Source of the DNA: Phoronis ovalis
Lineage: Eukaryota; Phoronida; Phoronidae
Assembly (NCBI GenBank): GCA_028565635.1
Contig: JAOXYB010015188.1
Location: 1-19,660 of the forward strand
DNA: 19,660 bases
Reading direction: 5' to 3'
Of the stretch, positions 18,946-19,660 are shown one piece after another (positions within the stretch are counted from its first letter, which is position 1; every line of letters starts with the position of its first letter). Position numbers and translations under genes: made by a program. A model generated the notes under the pieces. That model was not told the origin of the DNA, did not search any database, and saw nothing but the letters and a program-made list of their open reading frames with translations.

Positions 18946-19153
18946 TTCTGTAAAGTTGTGGTGATTGGATTGCGATTGTAAGCTGATCTCCAATCATAAA
19001 TTATAAATTTGTGAAAAATACTTTACATCCATAAAATAACAACAATATGCATAAAAAATGGAGAATTAAAATGCATCTTCTAGTTGTCATCCAACAAGAA
19101 AGTCAGGTTTGTTTGGAGGTTTGTTACCACTAACTCCGGGTTACAATGCTTTT
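18946..19153. repeat. Diverged direct repeat, unit B
   Basis: Second unit of the pair, same order of blocks as unit A in the same orientation, about 120 bp of unrelated DNA (including a run of G at about 18916) between the two. Older than the MITE copies judging by divergence. Confidence 0.65.
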
Positions 19154-19660
19154 TTTTACAACAAAATATATTTACATAGTCTAACAAGAAAAGTTCAACG
19201 GCACCTTATCAAATATTAACCTAGAGCCATATTCTAAATGTTAATCGATATAGCCGAATTAGATTCATACTTATAATAACACGATACATATTCGCCAATG
19301 TGATATAAATTACAATGGTTTAGCACCCCGGGTTTAGCACACAGAATAATTCATTTTAATACTACTATACTACTATGTAAGGAAAATTGTTATCTGTCAA
19401 GATCGAGACACATCTTGGTAGCATATGCTTGAAACCACGGGCGATCAAATTATTGTTTACTTAATAATATATTATATCCCACCAAACAAGTCCCCCTCAC
19501 AGGTGTAACATAGTTAGAAGTATTTATAAGTAATTTAAAAATTATGTCCAGTTTTATGCTGTCTCTTTTCTGTATCACGGGTGTATGTAGTTGTTGTGGT
19601 GCTGTCATGAAATGTTAATGTTGTTTCTAAAACCTGATCGATATTGACTAGTTAACCTTT
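19154..19660. other. Unassigned right edge
   Basis: 507 bp with no exon, repeat family or regulatory site that I can support. Confidence 0.5.

Overview
The window is nuclear DNA of an invertebrate animal. It is AT-rich, its protein-coding sequence is cut into short exons (115-267 bp) by GT-AG introns of roughly 0.1-2 kb, and the introns are full of fold-back elements, degenerate tandem repeats and one retrotransposon fossil. The encoded protein family (YWTD propellers alternating with EGF modules) is metazoan. I cannot name the phylum from the sequence; a marine invertebrate is my guess, no more.

One gene accounts for all the coding sequence I can support. It lies on the minus strand and occupies positions 228-14413. 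Seventeen exons join in frame without a single phase conflict and give about 920 residues: propeller 1 (exons at 14413-10076), EGF 1 (9431-9303), propeller 2 (9090-3558), EGF 2 (3157-3041), propeller 3 (2650-228). This is the ectodomain layout of an LDL-receptor-related protein. There are no LDL class A repeats between the propeller-EGF pairs, which is the LRP5/LRP6 (arrow) type of layout, though the sequence looks diverged from those Wnt co-receptors. The gene is open at both ends: the exon before 14413 (with signal peptide or further modules) and the EGF exon expected after 228 are not visible.

The introns carry most of the surprises. A decayed copy of one propeller exon sits at 1462-1600, directly downstream of its parent exon. 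Three copies of a palindromic MITE-like element lie in three introns. A TTAA-bounded inverted-repeat element is at 7450-7844. Three tandem units of a longer repeat occupy 4895-5735. A minisatellite-bearing repeat occurs at 8264-8664 and again at 15661-15999, the second copy abutting a large fold-back at 15281-15657. A frameshifted non-LTR reverse transcriptase fossil lies just upstream of the first recognised exon.

From 14414 to 19660, upstream of the recognised exons, I find only repeats and unassigned DNA. No tRNA, rRNA, CRISPR array or plus-strand gene could be supported anywhere.
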